From CANJUD01 sp043750035 (GTDB taxonomy: Bacteria; Bacteroidota; Bacteroidia; UKL13-3), in assembly GCA_043750035.1 (NCBI GenBank), contig JAYVCI010000037.1, positions 1 to 48,157 on the forward strand: a stretch of 48,157 nucleotides of DNA. The letters run 5' to 3'. The notes beneath the pieces are model-generated. The model saw nothing but the letters and a program-made list of their open reading frames with translations. It had not been told where the DNA came from and did not search any database. Made by a program: the position numbers and the translations under genes. Shown here piece by piece: positions 24,960 to 33,340 of this stretch (positions are counted from its first letter, which is position 1; the number at the start of each line of letters is the position of its first letter).

Positions 24960-26795
24960 TTACAACCCCCGCAACTGACTCACTTCCCGATCCGTTAAAT
25001 GACGAATTTCCCCACGTTTCAATCCTTTTTTATCGAGGCCGGCAAATGATAGTCTGTCCAAACGGATTACTTCAAAGCCCAAGCTCTCAAACATACGACG
25101 AACAATGCGGTTACGACCGCTATGAATTTCTACTCCTACTATTTTTTTATCTGTAGGATCCATATAATCTACTACATCAGGTTGCACGAGTCCGTCTTCC
25201 AATTCTATTCCATCACGAAGTTGCTTTAATATAGCAGGTGTTATATTTTTATCCAATCCAACTTTATATACTTTTTTTACACCAAATTTTGGATGACTTA
25301 GCCGTTGTGCAATATCTCCATCATTGGTCAATACCAATACACCTGTGGTGTTTCGGTCGAGGCGGCCTACGGGGAATACACGTTCGCGGGAGAAATTTTT
25401 CACCAAATCCAAAACGGTTTTTCTACCTTGCGGATCTTCGTTTGTTGTTATATAATCTTTGGGTTTATTCAATAAAAAATATACTTTTTTCTCACCCGAT
25501 AATTTTTCAGTATTATATATAACTTCATCGGTCGATTTTACTTTCACACCCATTTCCGTTACTACTTTTCCATTCACTTTTACCAATCCTGCGGCAATAA
25601 ACTTATCTGCATCTCTGCGGCTTGCAATACCTGCGTTTGACAAATAACGATTCAAGCGTACTTCGCCTTCTTGTTTGGGCTGCTTAGCTTTTGGGGCTTT
25701 TGAATAGTTAGGCTTATCATAGGTTCTGGTATTATCATAGGGTTTATTCTCGTGTCTTTTTTCACGGTTATCATAGCTGGTTGGTTTCCTATCACTTCTG
25801 TTATCTGTTATCGGTTGCCTGTTATCAGTTGTCTGTTGTCTGTTGTCTGCTATCGGTTTTCTATCATAACTTTTTGGCTCACCTCTGTCCGTTTTTGGAT
25901 TCCGCTTATCATAACTCTGTTGTCTATTGTCAACTTTTGGTTCTCTATTATAAGACCCTGGAGTACGTGGCTGTCTTTCGTCTTTTGTCTTTTGTCCTCT
26001 GTCTGATTTATCAAAGCTGCGTGGTTTGCGTTCATAACTCCTAGACTCATGATTATCGTTTGCCGGTTTAGTTTTAACTTTTTCCCCATTATAATCTGGA
26101 CCACGTTTGCTATAAACACGTTTTTCCGCAGCTTGAGCATTATAGTCATCGCGTTTTGCATAGCTACGTTTTTCTCCACCTCTATCATTGTATGCAGGCT
26201 TGTCATCACGCTTTGTATAACTTCTTTTTTCAGAACCTCTGTCATTATTATAAGCAGGCTTGTCATCACGTTTTACATAACTGCGTTTTTCGGGGCCACG
26301 ATCATTATATGCTGGCTTGTCATCACGCTTGGTATAACTACGTTTTTCTCCACCTCTATCATTATATGCTGGCTTGTCGTCACGCTTCGTATAACTGCGT
26401 TTTTCTGGGCCTCTATCATTGTATGCTGGTTTGTTATCGCGTTTGGTATAACTGCGTTTTTCTGGGCCTCTATCATTATATGCTGGCTTGTCGTCACGCT
26501 TCGTATAACTGCGTTTTTCTGGGCCTCTATCATTGTATGCTGGTTTGTCGTCACGTTTTACATAACTGCGTTTTTCCGGACCACGGTCATTATATGCTGG
26601 CTTGTCATCGCGTTTGGTATAGGTACGTTTAGCAGGACCACGATTATTATATGCTGGTTTGTCGTCACGTTTGGTATAAGTACGTTTAGCAGGACTATCC
26701 TTTGAAAAAGCAGGTTTATCTTCGCGTTTGGTATAACTGCGTTTGGCTCCTGTACTGGCAGGTTTTTTGGTTGATTTATTATACGAAGGTTTCAT
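24960..26795 (-). CDS. RluB/RsuA-family pseudouridine synthase with a tandem-repeat N-terminal extension
   Basis: 611 residues. The C-terminal 240 form a normal large-subunit pseudouridine synthase. They comprise an S4 RNA-binding domain (VRLNRYLSNAGIASRRDADKF, from about 377), then the catalytic GRLDRNTTGVLVLTNDG with the nucleophilic Asp near 478, and the late HSGRNRIVRRMFESLGF. RluB modifies U2605 of 23S rRNA; the exact target here is inferred. The first 375 residues are disordered and basic: 12 copies of a 19-residue unit (KRSYTKRDDKPAYNDRGPE) followed by a Asn/Arg/Gln/Asp-rich stretch. Basic extensions on this enzyme are frequent in Bacteroidota, but so regular a repeat is notable. The start ATG at 26795 precedes KPSYNKS. 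Confidence 0.9.
   Translation of the reverse strand: MKPSYNKSTKKPASTGAKRSYTKREDKPAFSKDSPAKRTYTKRDDKPAYNNRGPAKRTYTKRDDKPAYNDRGPEKRSYVKRDDKPAYNDRGPEKRSYTKRDDKPAYNDRGPEKRSYTKRDNKPAYNDRGPEKRSYTKRDDKPAYNDRGGEKRSYTKRDDKPAYNDRGPEKRSYVKRDDKPAYNNDRGSEKRSYTKRDDKPAYNDRGGEKRSYAKRDDYNAQAAEKRVYSKRGPDYNGEKVKTKPANDNHESRSYERKPRSFDKSDRGQKTKDERQPRTPGSYNREPKVDNRQQSYDKRNPKTDRGEPKSYDRKPIADNRQQTTDNRQPITDNRSDRKPTSYDNREKRHENKPYDNTRTYDKPNYSKAPKAKQPKQEGEVRLNRYLSNAGIASRRDADKFIAAGLVKVNGKVVTEMGVKVKSTDEVIYNTEKLSGEKKVYFLLNKPKDYITTNEDPQGRKTVLDLVKNFSRERVFPVGRLDRNTTGVLVLTNDGDIAQRLSHPKFGVKKVYKVGLDKNITPAILKQLRDGIELEDGLVQPDVVDYMDPTDKKIVGVEIHSGRNRIVRRMFESLGFEVIRLDRLSFAGLDKKGLKRGEIRHLTDREVSQLRGL
26082..26744 (-). repeat. In-frame 57-bp tandem repeat (12 units)
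   Basis: Units 1-10 are 57 bp each (unit 9 is 60) and encode KRxYxKRxDKPAYNxRGxx; units 11 and 12 are shortened to 16 and 14 residues. Nearby units are almost identical in DNA and outer units more diverged, which suggests expansion by slippage or unequal crossing-over. All other frames stay open only because the unit lacks stops. Confidence 0.92.
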
Positions 26796-26833
26796 AATAT
26801 GTAGAATAATTTTGTCCTATATTATATTTAATA

Positions 26834-28285
26834 TCAGACTTTGTTTTGTGTATGTTTTGAAAAGAAATTGAAAAGAAAATATACAGGAATTCCTGCCAAT
26901 ACAATATATAACCCAATAAGAGCATAATCGGGTTTGGCCACTAATAAACATACTAAGAAAGTACCTGCCAATAATATATATAATATGGGAAGAAAAGGAT
27001 AGAAAACTACTTTATAGGGGCGGTCTAAATTTGGTTGTTTTACTCTTAACACAAACAAACCTATAATAGTGAGTATATAAAACAGTATCACAGCAAACAT
27101 AATATAGTCGAGCAAGTTATTGTAGTTCCCGCTGAGGCACAGTGCAGATGCCCACAAGGCTTGCATCCACAAGGCTCTACCTGGAACGCCCTTTGTATTG
27201 AGCTTGTTCATAAAGCCGAAAAATAAACCGTCTGCAGCCATGCTATAATATACCCTGGAGCCAGAGAGTATGCATCCATTTACACAACCAAAAGTAGAAA
27301 CCATAATCAGTATTGCAATGGCAAATCCCCAATATCCACCGGGCATCATCTCACTTACACCCATCGCTACACGGTCGTTTGTTGCATAACTAATTCCGTG
27401 TCCTGCAGCTGTGGTAGCGTCTACTGCCCCATGTATAGGCAATACACTTAGGTACATCAAATTTGTTAATATATATACCAAAGTCACTACGCCCGTTCCC
27501 ATCAATAATGCTTTTGGAATAGTACGCTGCGGGTTTACAATTTCATCGCCCGCAAATGTTACATTGTTCCAGGCATCACTACTAAACAAACTACCTACCA
27601 TTGCTGAACCTACTACAAATAGCAAGGCAAATCCTGATGGATCCTTCAGTGTGAACTCTCCTTGCTTATTATATGAATTTGCATCCCATGCATGCTCAAA
27701 ATTATGTGAAAGTGTTTCCCAATTTGCTGCCAACAAAAATCCCAATATAATTAGTAAAACTAAAGCCCCAATTTTGGTTACCCCAAAAATATTCTGTATC
27801 CATTTGCCATTTCGCACTCCCTGTGAGTTGAGAAAAGTAAGCAACACTATAATACTGATGGATAATATTTGTGCGGCAGATATATTCAATCCCAATACAT
27901 CGAACAATATATGTTTTTCATCAAACCAAGGGAATATCACTGCGGTATATCGGGCAAAAATTACCCCAACTGCAGCGATGGTACCTGTTTGTATTACCGA
28001 GAATAAAGTCCATCCATATAAAAATGCGATGGGTTTTCCCAACGATTCCTTCAAATACACATACTGCCCACCTGCTTTGGGGAACATGGAAGCTAGCTCG
28101 CCATAGCATAATGCCCCCGCCATTGTTATCACACCTGTAAGCACCCAGCACAACATCAACCATCCTGAAGAACCCACAGTGCGTGCCATTTCAGCAGATA
28201 CCACAAAAATCCCAGAGCCTATCATCGTGCCCGCCACCAGCATGGTAGCATCAAACAAAGTAATCTCTTTTTTAAATCCGGGCAT
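26834..28285 (-). CDS. APC-family amino acid permease
   Basis: 483 residues with 12 hydrophobic helices. The N-terminal GTMIGSGIFVVSAEMA (TM1, substrate-binding GSG motif) and CYGELASMFPKAGGQYVYLKE are signatures of the APC superfamily, closest in pattern to the LAT/SLC7 type. It imports or exchanges amino acids across the inner membrane; substrate unknown. A promoter (28354-28386) lies about 70 bp upstream of the ATG. The gene ends 38 bp upstream of the pseudouridine synthase start without an obvious terminator. Confidence 0.9.
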   Translation of the reverse strand: MPGFKKEITLFDATMLVAGTMIGSGIFVVSAEMARTVGSSGWLMLCWVLTGVITMAGALCYGELASMFPKAGGQYVYLKESLGKPIAFLYGWTLFSVIQTGTIAAVGVIFARYTAVIFPWFDEKHILFDVLGLNISAAQILSISIIVLLTFLNSQGVRNGKWIQNIFGVTKIGALVLLIILGFLLAANWETLSHNFEHAWDANSYNKQGEFTLKDPSGFALLFVVGSAMVGSLFSSDAWNNVTFAGDEIVNPQRTIPKALLMGTGVVTLVYILTNLMYLSVLPIHGAVDATTAAGHGISYATNDRVAMGVSEMMPGGYWGFAIAILIMVSTFGCVNGCILSGSRVYYSMAADGLFFGFMNKLNTKGVPGRALWMQALWASALCLSGNYNNLLDYIMFAVILFYILTIIGLFVLRVKQPNLDRPYKVVFYPFLPILYILLAGTFLVCLLVAKPDYALIGLYIVLAGIPVYFLFNFFSKHTQNKV

Positions 28286-28353
28286 GGGTATTATAATACT
28301 TATAGGCTGTTATTAAATTCCAACTATTGGATAACAGGTTCAATATAAGCCCG

Positions 28354-28386
28354 CAAAGTTAAGTCTATAATAGGATTTTCTTGCAA
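28354..28386 (-). promoter_or_regulatory. Promoter of the APC permease
   Basis: On the minus strand TTG (28384-28386) and TAACTTTG followed by C (28354-28361) are separated by 22 bp. It lies immediately downstream of the terminator of the preceding gene. Confidence 0.5.
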
Positions 28387-28394
28387 TAACCCAA

Positions 28395-28424
28395 AATAAA
28401 AAAACCCGACTGTTATGCCGGGTT
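28395..28424 (-). terminator. Rho-independent terminator of the sigma/anti-sigma operon
   Basis: On the minus strand AACCCG-GCATAACAG-TCGGGTT is followed by a run of T. It begins 22 bp after the stop at 28447. Confidence 0.85.
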
Positions 28425-28446
28425 CTCTCTGTTGGTTTTTTTTATA

Positions 28447-29904
28447 TTATCTTTTTACGGGTACGGGCGTAGGAATTTTTATTTTCAATGGAGCACCTCC
28501 GCTACTGCCACTGCTACCTCCAATGCGTGGGCCACTGCTTCCATTGGTGCTGCTTCCATTATTTCCTCTGTTATCATAAACAGGAGTTGATTTGCCGTTA
28601 GTTTGTTGGTAAGTAGTAGTAGTAGAATAGTTGTTTTTAGAATTGTGGTCATATTCCATCTCATCCAAATCGAATAATAAACCCAAACGAAGCACGAACA
28701 TATCGCCAGGTGCTGTGTGTGTATTAGGAGTGAATGAGGCAGTGCTGGTATTATAGGCTGTATGTTTCACATCTATAAAATTGAGGTTTGCTCCACTATA
28801 TAAAGTTCCCCTCAAATCCACAGATACACCAGGTACCCAGTGCCAGCGAAGACCCGCACTTATGCCATATTGTAGTGCCCATGAAGTCAACATGGTATTG
28901 GTACTTCCTTGATATCCTTGTATAGTTTGATCGCTGTTTATTGATTGGAAAGTACTGGCATTGCGTACTCCCAATACACCATCGAAATAGGGTTTGAGGC
29001 GACGGTTGCCAAACTCGGCACGGGCAATAAAATCTAAGTGGAAACCCATATTATATAATCGGGTATAACCGCTATCGTTATTGGGTGTGGCTAGTATAAC
29101 ATCTTGTTTGCGGCCTTGTCCGTTCCACAAAAACCCCATAGAACCACCCAAAGACAGACCCATATACTTCGCTTTAAGTATATCCCCGCTCATCAGTTCC
29201 AGGTTCATGCCTATACCAGGGCGGTAGCCTGAGTCGAGCATGGCACCTAGGGGCATCATGCCTGTGAGGTGAATTCCAATCCAAGGTTTATCATAACGGT
29301 AGCGTTTGTTGCCCAAGATTAGTCTGGCCATTTTTACACTGTCGGGTTCTACTTGCCCTTCTTCCAGTTTGCTATCGAAAGACAATTTGTGGGTGGGAAG
29401 TAGAGCTATGGAATTAATAAATTGTTTGGATTGCTGTGTAAAGGTATTTACAGATTGTAATTTGGGGATTACTGATTTCTTAGCAGGTGTAACTGGTTTT
29501 ATATATTTGTGAGTAGGTATAATAGGGCTGTTAATTCCTGTATTATAATTTGCTGTATTACCAGCGTTTTGTATAGTGTTAGGTGTGGAAGGATTGGCTT
29601 TGGCCATTATAGTTTGTTCGCTATTGCGAATCACATTTGAACTTATTTCTGTATTTTGCAGTGGGCTATAGTTATATATACTTATAGCAACAACACTTGC
29701 GATTAAAGTAGTCATAATGGTAATTGTTTTTATTTTTTGTCCGCCGCGGCGGATGTTAGGTATTAATATCAGTCCTCCTTTTCTATTGTCGTTCTTGTCC
29801 AGCTTTTGTTGCATTTGTTCCCACGCGTTAGGATCAAAAGCTTCCTCGGCCTCGCTCAAGCGGCTGTTGAAGAGTTGGTCTATATCAATTTTTTTATCGT
29901 TCAT
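28447..29904 (-). CDS. Candidate dual-membrane-spanning anti-sigma factor (Dma-like)
   Basis: 485 residues, starting 12 bp after the ECF sigma gene. Residues 1-45 (IDQLFNSRLSEAEEAFDPNAWEQMQQKLD) resemble the short cytoplasmic anti-sigma segments of Bacteroidota. IRRGGQKIK (51-59) gives the positive inside flank, and one hydrophobic helix spans about 60-78. Residues 79-200 are Thr/Asn/Pro/Gln-rich and look disordered. From about 207 (KPWIGIHLTGMMPLGAM) to about 415 the sequence alternates like an outer-membrane beta-barrel. The last 70 residues are Gly/Ser/Asn-rich and end PVPVKR. This order matches the Dma anti-sigma factors described in Bacteroides thetaiotaomicron. Alternative: an unrelated IM-anchored protein with a periplasmic beta domain. 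A 14-bp palindrome lies in frame at residues 51-55. Confidence 0.65.
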   Translation of the reverse strand: MNDKKIDIDQLFNSRLSEAEEAFDPNAWEQMQQKLDKNDNRKGGLILIPNIRRGGQKIKTITIMTTLIASVVAISIYNYSPLQNTEISSNVIRNSEQTIMAKANPSTPNTIQNAGNTANYNTGINSPIIPTHKYIKPVTPAKKSVIPKLQSVNTFTQQSKQFINSIALLPTHKLSFDSKLEEGQVEPDSVKMARLILGNKRYRYDKPWIGIHLTGMMPLGAMLDSGYRPGIGMNLELMSGDILKAKYMGLSLGGSMGFLWNGQGRKQDVILATPNNDSGYTRLYNMGFHLDFIARAEFGNRRLKPYFDGVLGVRNASTFQSINSDQTIQGYQGSTNTMLTSWALQYGISAGLRWHWVPGVSVDLRGTLYSGANLNFIDVKHTAYNTSTASFTPNTHTAPGDMFVLRLGLLFDLDEMEYDHNSKNNYSTTTTYQQTNGKSTPVYDNRGNNGSSTNGSSGPRIGGSSGSSGGAPLKIKIPTPVPVKR

Positions 29905-29916
29905 TTTAATTCGCTT

Positions 29917-30492
29917 TTAATAGTTCTTTAGTAGTTTTTGTAATTGCTTTCTGGCTTCGGATACATGCCATTTAGAAGTGCTTTCGCTAATTTTTAACAG
30001 CTGTGCAATTTCCTGATGCTTATATCCTTCAATTGCAAATAAGTTGAAAACCGTTCGAGTTGCTTGGGGCAGCTTTTCTAATAACAATAACAGGTCGGCG
30101 GCTAGTAAATTTTCAGTGAGGTTTTCGGGAACACTTGCATCAAAGTTTTCTGCCATGGGTTCTTCTTTGTAGCGGAGTCTGGTTCTCACCGTATCCATTG
30201 CCGTGTGAAAAATGATACGCCTCACCCATCCTTCAAAACTTCCCGTACTATTATAGTGAGCTAAATTGGTGAACACTCTCAAAAACCCCTCATTCAAAAT
30301 CTCCAAAGCTTCATCCCTACTGGCGGCGTAGCGTAAGCACATTGCCATCATTTTACCAAAGAACTTTTTGTACAACGCAGCTTGGCTAAGTCTATCATTC
30401 TTTTTGCAGCCTTCAATAATTTTCAGCATATCAGCCTCCACAAATTCTTGCTGTTTGTTATCGGCTTGTGCTATCTCGCTGCGGGTTGACAT
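29917..30492 (-). CDS. ECF RNA polymerase sigma factor
   Basis: 191 residues. Region 2 is ALYKKFFGKMMAMCLRYAASRDEALEILNEGFLRVFTNL, with the -10-recognition helix following (SFEGWVRRIIFHTAMDTVR). Region 4 is LPQATRTVFNLFAIEGYKHQEIAQLLKISESTSKWHVSEARKQL, with a clear helix-turn-helix. There is no region 1 or 3, as usual in ECF factors. It precedes the membrane partner by 12 bp, so the two form an operon ending in a terminator. ECF sigma factors paired with envelope anti-sigma proteins usually report envelope stress. Its own promoter was not identified. Confidence 0.94.
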   Translation of the reverse strand: MSTRSEIAQADNKQQEFVEADMLKIIEGCKKNDRLSQAALYKKFFGKMMAMCLRYAASRDEALEILNEGFLRVFTNLAHYNSTGSFEGWVRRIIFHTAMDTVRTRLRYKEEPMAENFDASVPENLTENLLAADLLLLLEKLPQATRTVFNLFAIEGYKHQEIAQLLKISESTSKWHVSEARKQLQKLLKNY

Positions 30493-30690
30493 GTTATAAT
30501 TGCGTTGTCAAAAGGTTAGTCGAACATCGCCTAGCAAAAGTTGGGCTAGTTGGGAAATAAATTTTTAGGCTATTGAAAATCAATAAAATAAAATGCATAA
30601 TTATAATTTTTATCCAATCCAATCAGAGCGTTTTGCTCAATTTTTGAATACCAAATTACGGCTACTAGTTCTGGTTAGCAAAACAAAAAA

Positions 30691-30742
30691 TATCAATATT
30701 TATTTATTTGTATATCAATATTTTATAAAACACAATATCAAT
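30691..30742. promoter_or_regulatory. Three TATCAAT direct repeats at about 22-bp spacing
   Basis: TATCAAT occurs at 30691, 30713 and 30736, spacing 22 and 23 bp, i.e. the same helix face. This is in the 350-bp divergent gap between the ECF sigma gene and the ATPase gene, about 70 bp before the ATPase -7 box. It could be an operator, but the region is very AT-rich. No gene is seen in 30493-30842. Confidence 0.35.
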
Positions 30743-30813
30743 TTATAGGATATTTTGATAAAATATTTTACATTTTATCTCATAAATTGAAATAAATTCC
30801 AACAAATTATAGC

Positions 30814-30821
30814 TATATTTG
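30814..30821 (+). promoter_or_regulatory. -7 box for the ATPase gene
   Basis: TATATTTG followed by C, 21 nt before the ATG at 30843. A TTG at 30787 is a possible -33 element with a long (24 bp) spacer. Confidence 0.45.
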
Positions 30822-30842
30822 CATCCGACAAGAAAATAAGCC

Positions 30843-32024
30843 ATGTTTGACCGAAAGATATACCCTATTCTAGAAGCCCATCTTGATAAGAAACAAGTAA
30901 CCGTGATTACAGGTCTGAGGCGGGTTGGGAAATCAACGGCCCTTAAATATTTGATAGATAAAGCGACAACCCATAATAAAATTTATTTGGATTTAGAAAG
31001 AATCGAGAATCAAAATATCTTTTTGCAAAATTCATACAAAGACATCGAGCGATCTATTGAATTATTGGGCTTCGATTTTTCGCAAGCAGGTATCATAGGA
31101 ATTGACGAAATTCAGATGGTAAAAAATAGCAGCAGTGTAATTAAAGCATTATACGACGAATACGGCACCAAGTTTATAGTTACTGGCTCAAGTTCCTTTT
31201 ATATAAAGAATCATTTTTCTGAAAGCTTGGCTGGGCGAAAACGCATATTTGAAATGAACCCTTTAGATTTTGAAGAATTTTTACAATTTAAAAAAATAAA
31301 TACAAAATCAATACAAAAAGAAAGGTGGGAATCATTTCTACCAACCTACTATGATTTATATAAAAAATGGTATGAAGAATATATTCAATTTGGCGGGTTT
31401 CCCGAAGTGGTTTTGGCAGAAACAAATGAAGACAAAACCGAGTACTTGAAAGACATCTTAAATTCGCACATCGAATTAGATGTTAGATTATTGGGCGATG
31501 TTTCTTCTTCTGATTTATTATATAAGTTAATTTTATTACTTGCCAATAGAGTGGGGAGCAAAGTAGATTATTCGAAAATTGCGAGTTTGCTTGGAATCAA
31601 CCGTATCAAAGTAAAGGAGTATATTTTATTGCTTGAATACACTTTTTTGATTCGCACCATCAAACCCTATACTAAGGGAATTGATAAAGAAATTACCAAG
31701 CAGTCCAAGATCTATTTTTCGGACACGGGCTTATTACAAATATGTGGTCAGACTTCAAGTGGGGTTATTTTCGAAAATGCAATCGCCAATCAATTATATG
31801 CTATAGGAGAAGTTAATTTTTATGAAAAAAGTTCGGGGACTGAGATAGATTTTATCTTAGATAAAAAAACGGCTATAGAAGTAAAAGAAACCCCCAGCGA
31901 TTTTGATTTAAAAACACTCCAACGACGATCAAAACCGCTGGAACTGGAAAACGATTTATTGGTTGGTCGTAATTTAGCACCCAGTGGGTACAAAAATTTT
32001 ATTTGGGGTGGAAATATTTTTTAA
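30843..32024 (+). CDS. AAA_14/DUF4143 ATPase with a nuclease-like C-terminus
   Basis: 393 residues, typical of the family. The N-terminal AAA domain has Walker A GLRRVGKST (24-32) and Walker B IIGIDEIQ (about 88-95), then VTGSSSF (sensor 1). The C-terminal DUF4143 part has a winged-helix-like SKIASLLGINRIKVKEYILLLE, then KIYFSDTGLLQI. A PD-(D/E)xK-like GTEIDFILDKKTAIEVKE lies near residues 337-354. The family is common, patchily distributed and of unknown function; a toxin or defence role has been suggested for relatives, but nothing here shows it. It stands alone, flanked by repeats, which fits an accessory gene. Confidence 0.88.
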   Translation: MFDRKIYPILEAHLDKKQVTVITGLRRVGKSTALKYLIDKATTHNKIYLDLERIENQNIFLQNSYKDIERSIELLGFDFSQAGIIGIDEIQMVKNSSSVIKALYDEYGTKFIVTGSSSFYIKNHFSESLAGRKRIFEMNPLDFEEFLQFKKINTKSIQKERWESFLPTYYDLYKKWYEEYIQFGGFPEVVLAETNEDKTEYLKDILNSHIELDVRLLGDVSSSDLLYKLILLLANRVGSKVDYSKIASLLGINRIKVKEYILLLEYTFLIRTIKPYTKGIDKEITKQSKIYFSDTGLLQICGQTSSGVIFENAIANQLYAIGEVNFYEKSSGTEIDFILDKKTAIEVKETPSDFDLKTLQRRSKPLELENDLLVGRNLAPSGYKNFIWGGNIF

Positions 32025-32028
32025 TGCG

Positions 32029-32175
32029 GCAACTAGAGGGGTATTGAATACCTATGAGATAAGTTTTTCAATTTGGGAGTGGTTGCCCCTCTAAATCTCC
32101 CCTGAGGGGAGACCTGATTTTACAATTATTATGGCTGTTGTACAATTATTATAATAAGTGATTCGCTGCGGCGAA
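32029..32175. repeat. Small repeats after the ATPase gene
   Basis: TAGAGGGG (about 32033) and CCCCTCTA (about 32090) are inverted, followed by the hairpin CTCCCCTGAGGGGAG and a TTCGCTGCGGCGAA palindrome copy with one mismatch (32162-32175). They may end transcription between the convergent genes. Confidence 0.5.
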
Positions 32176-32218
32176 CATACATCTGTGTAATCTGTTATTC
32201 AGACAAAAAAAGTATATA

Positions 32219-32839
32219 TTAATACTCTATTCTTAAGATTGTGCTTTTAAATGAAGGACAATATATGGATGTATCATGCCTTACTTCATTTGCAGCAGAA
32301 AAAATCACATAATATGTTACATTAACCATTTTATTTCCTTGCACCTTATAATTGAAATATTGTTGAGTTGCACTGCAAACATTGTTTAGTGGAAAATCAA
32401 ATAATTCAGGTATCAAATAAACATGGCTGGCGTTAGAGACCTTATTGACATCCAGAATTAAGGTAGCAATGGGATGTAGTTTTATTTCCAACTTATGACC
32501 TGGATCAAGCCTTACTTCTTCATATTTTGATAAAAAATAATTTGGTGCACTCGCATGAACCTCATAATCAGAATTTCTACCTTTACGATATATAAATTCG
32601 AAATTTCCATCTGAAGTAGATATTGCGGTATCTTTAGTAACAGTTGAGGAATTGTTTGAGAATAAACCACCATAGCCGCAGCAAGTACCATGCAATGAAA
32701 CCCAAGCACCTGCTATAGGTTGCCCAGTAGTAGCATCTACTATATGTCCTTTTGCAGTGCGGTTATACACTGTTCTTTGGCATGAAAAAAAACTTGTTAT
32801 GCTAATTAAAACCAAACTTATATATAATATATGTTTCAT
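32219..32839 (-). CDS. Lipoprotein with a carboxypeptidase-regulatory-like domain
   Basis: 206 residues. The signal MKHILYISLVLISITSFFSC ends in the lipobox FFSC. It is followed by GHIVDATTGQPIAGAWVSLHG, the classic start of a CarboxypepD_reg-like beta-sandwich, and STSDGNFEFIYRKG, its later strand. The remaining half is unassigned. It starts one base after the stop of the upstream gene, so it is translationally linked to it and downstream of the giant PKD protein. It is probably surface or periplasm exposed. Confidence 0.75.
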   Translation of the reverse strand: MKHILYISLVLISITSFFSCQRTVYNRTAKGHIVDATTGQPIAGAWVSLHGTCCGYGGLFSNNSSTVTKDTAISTSDGNFEFIYRKGRNSDYEVHASAPNYFLSKYEEVRLDPGHKLEIKLHPIATLILDVNKVSNASHVYLIPELFDFPLNNVCSATQQYFNYKVQGNKMVNVTYYVIFSAANEVRHDTSIYCPSFKSTILRIEY

Positions 32840-32840
32840 G

Positions 32841-33323
32841 TTATTTTATATAATATCCATAACCAATTGAAGGGAAGAAAAACTGTCCAGCCAATGGAAA
32901 ATAATGCTCATAGGGAAAATAATTTAAAGATGGATTAATAGCAATCAATAAATATCCATTCGTGAATTTTCTTCTTTTGCCTATTAGTCCTTGTAAAGAA
33001 ACATTGCTTTGCAAAAACCTGTTTTTATTATAGGCTGCCCCCACTCCCAATTGCCAATTCCACTTCTTGCCGTTGTTTCTCACAAATTGGAAGGAGGTAT
33101 TCACACCCATATTATTCAGTCCCAAAAAGCAAAACCCTGCATGGAAATGCGGTTCCCAATGGTTCTCGTCATTTAATAACTTTTCATAATTGATGGAATA
33201 AATCGTATTCACACCTCCAAGTTCAAAATAAAGATATTGGCTATTGTTTATTTTGGGTTGAGATTTCACACATAAAAATGAAGTCAAAAATAATATGATT
33301 AAATATAATGATTTTATTTTCAC
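32841..33323 (-). CDS. Small secreted outer-membrane-type protein
   Basis: 160 residues. A signal peptide (MKIKSLYLIILFLTSFLCVKSQ) is followed by alternating aromatic and polar residues (YLYFELGGVNTIYSINYEKLL, WNWQLGVGAAYNKNRF, SIGYGYYIK), as in small beta-barrels. No known family is recognised; it is far shorter than the PorP/SprF proteins that often follow T9SS type B cargo. It lies 17 bp after the giant PKD gene and 1 bp before the lipoprotein gene, so the three are likely one operon. Confidence 0.65.
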   Translation of the reverse strand: MKIKSLYLIILFLTSFLCVKSQPKINNSQYLYFELGGVNTIYSINYEKLLNDENHWEPHFHAGFCFLGLNNMGVNTSFQFVRNNGKKWNWQLGVGAAYNKNRFLQSNVSLQGLIGKRRKFTNGYLLIAINPSLNYFPYEHYFPLAGQFFFPSIGYGYYIK

Positions 33324-33340
33324 ACTTCAAATGTGCCGTA

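Noticed and set aside
26049..26705. Long open frames antisense to, or in other frames of, the pseudouridine synthase repeat
   Set aside because: The 57-bp unit has no stops in several frames, so these frames are by-products of the tandem repeat; the sense frame ends in a complete S4/synthase enzyme.
30843..32024. Defence-system or toxin-antitoxin locus around the DUF4143 ATPase
   Set aside because: The gene stands alone between unrelated genes and repeats; no partner gene, nuclease, methylase or antitoxin-like frame is adjacent.
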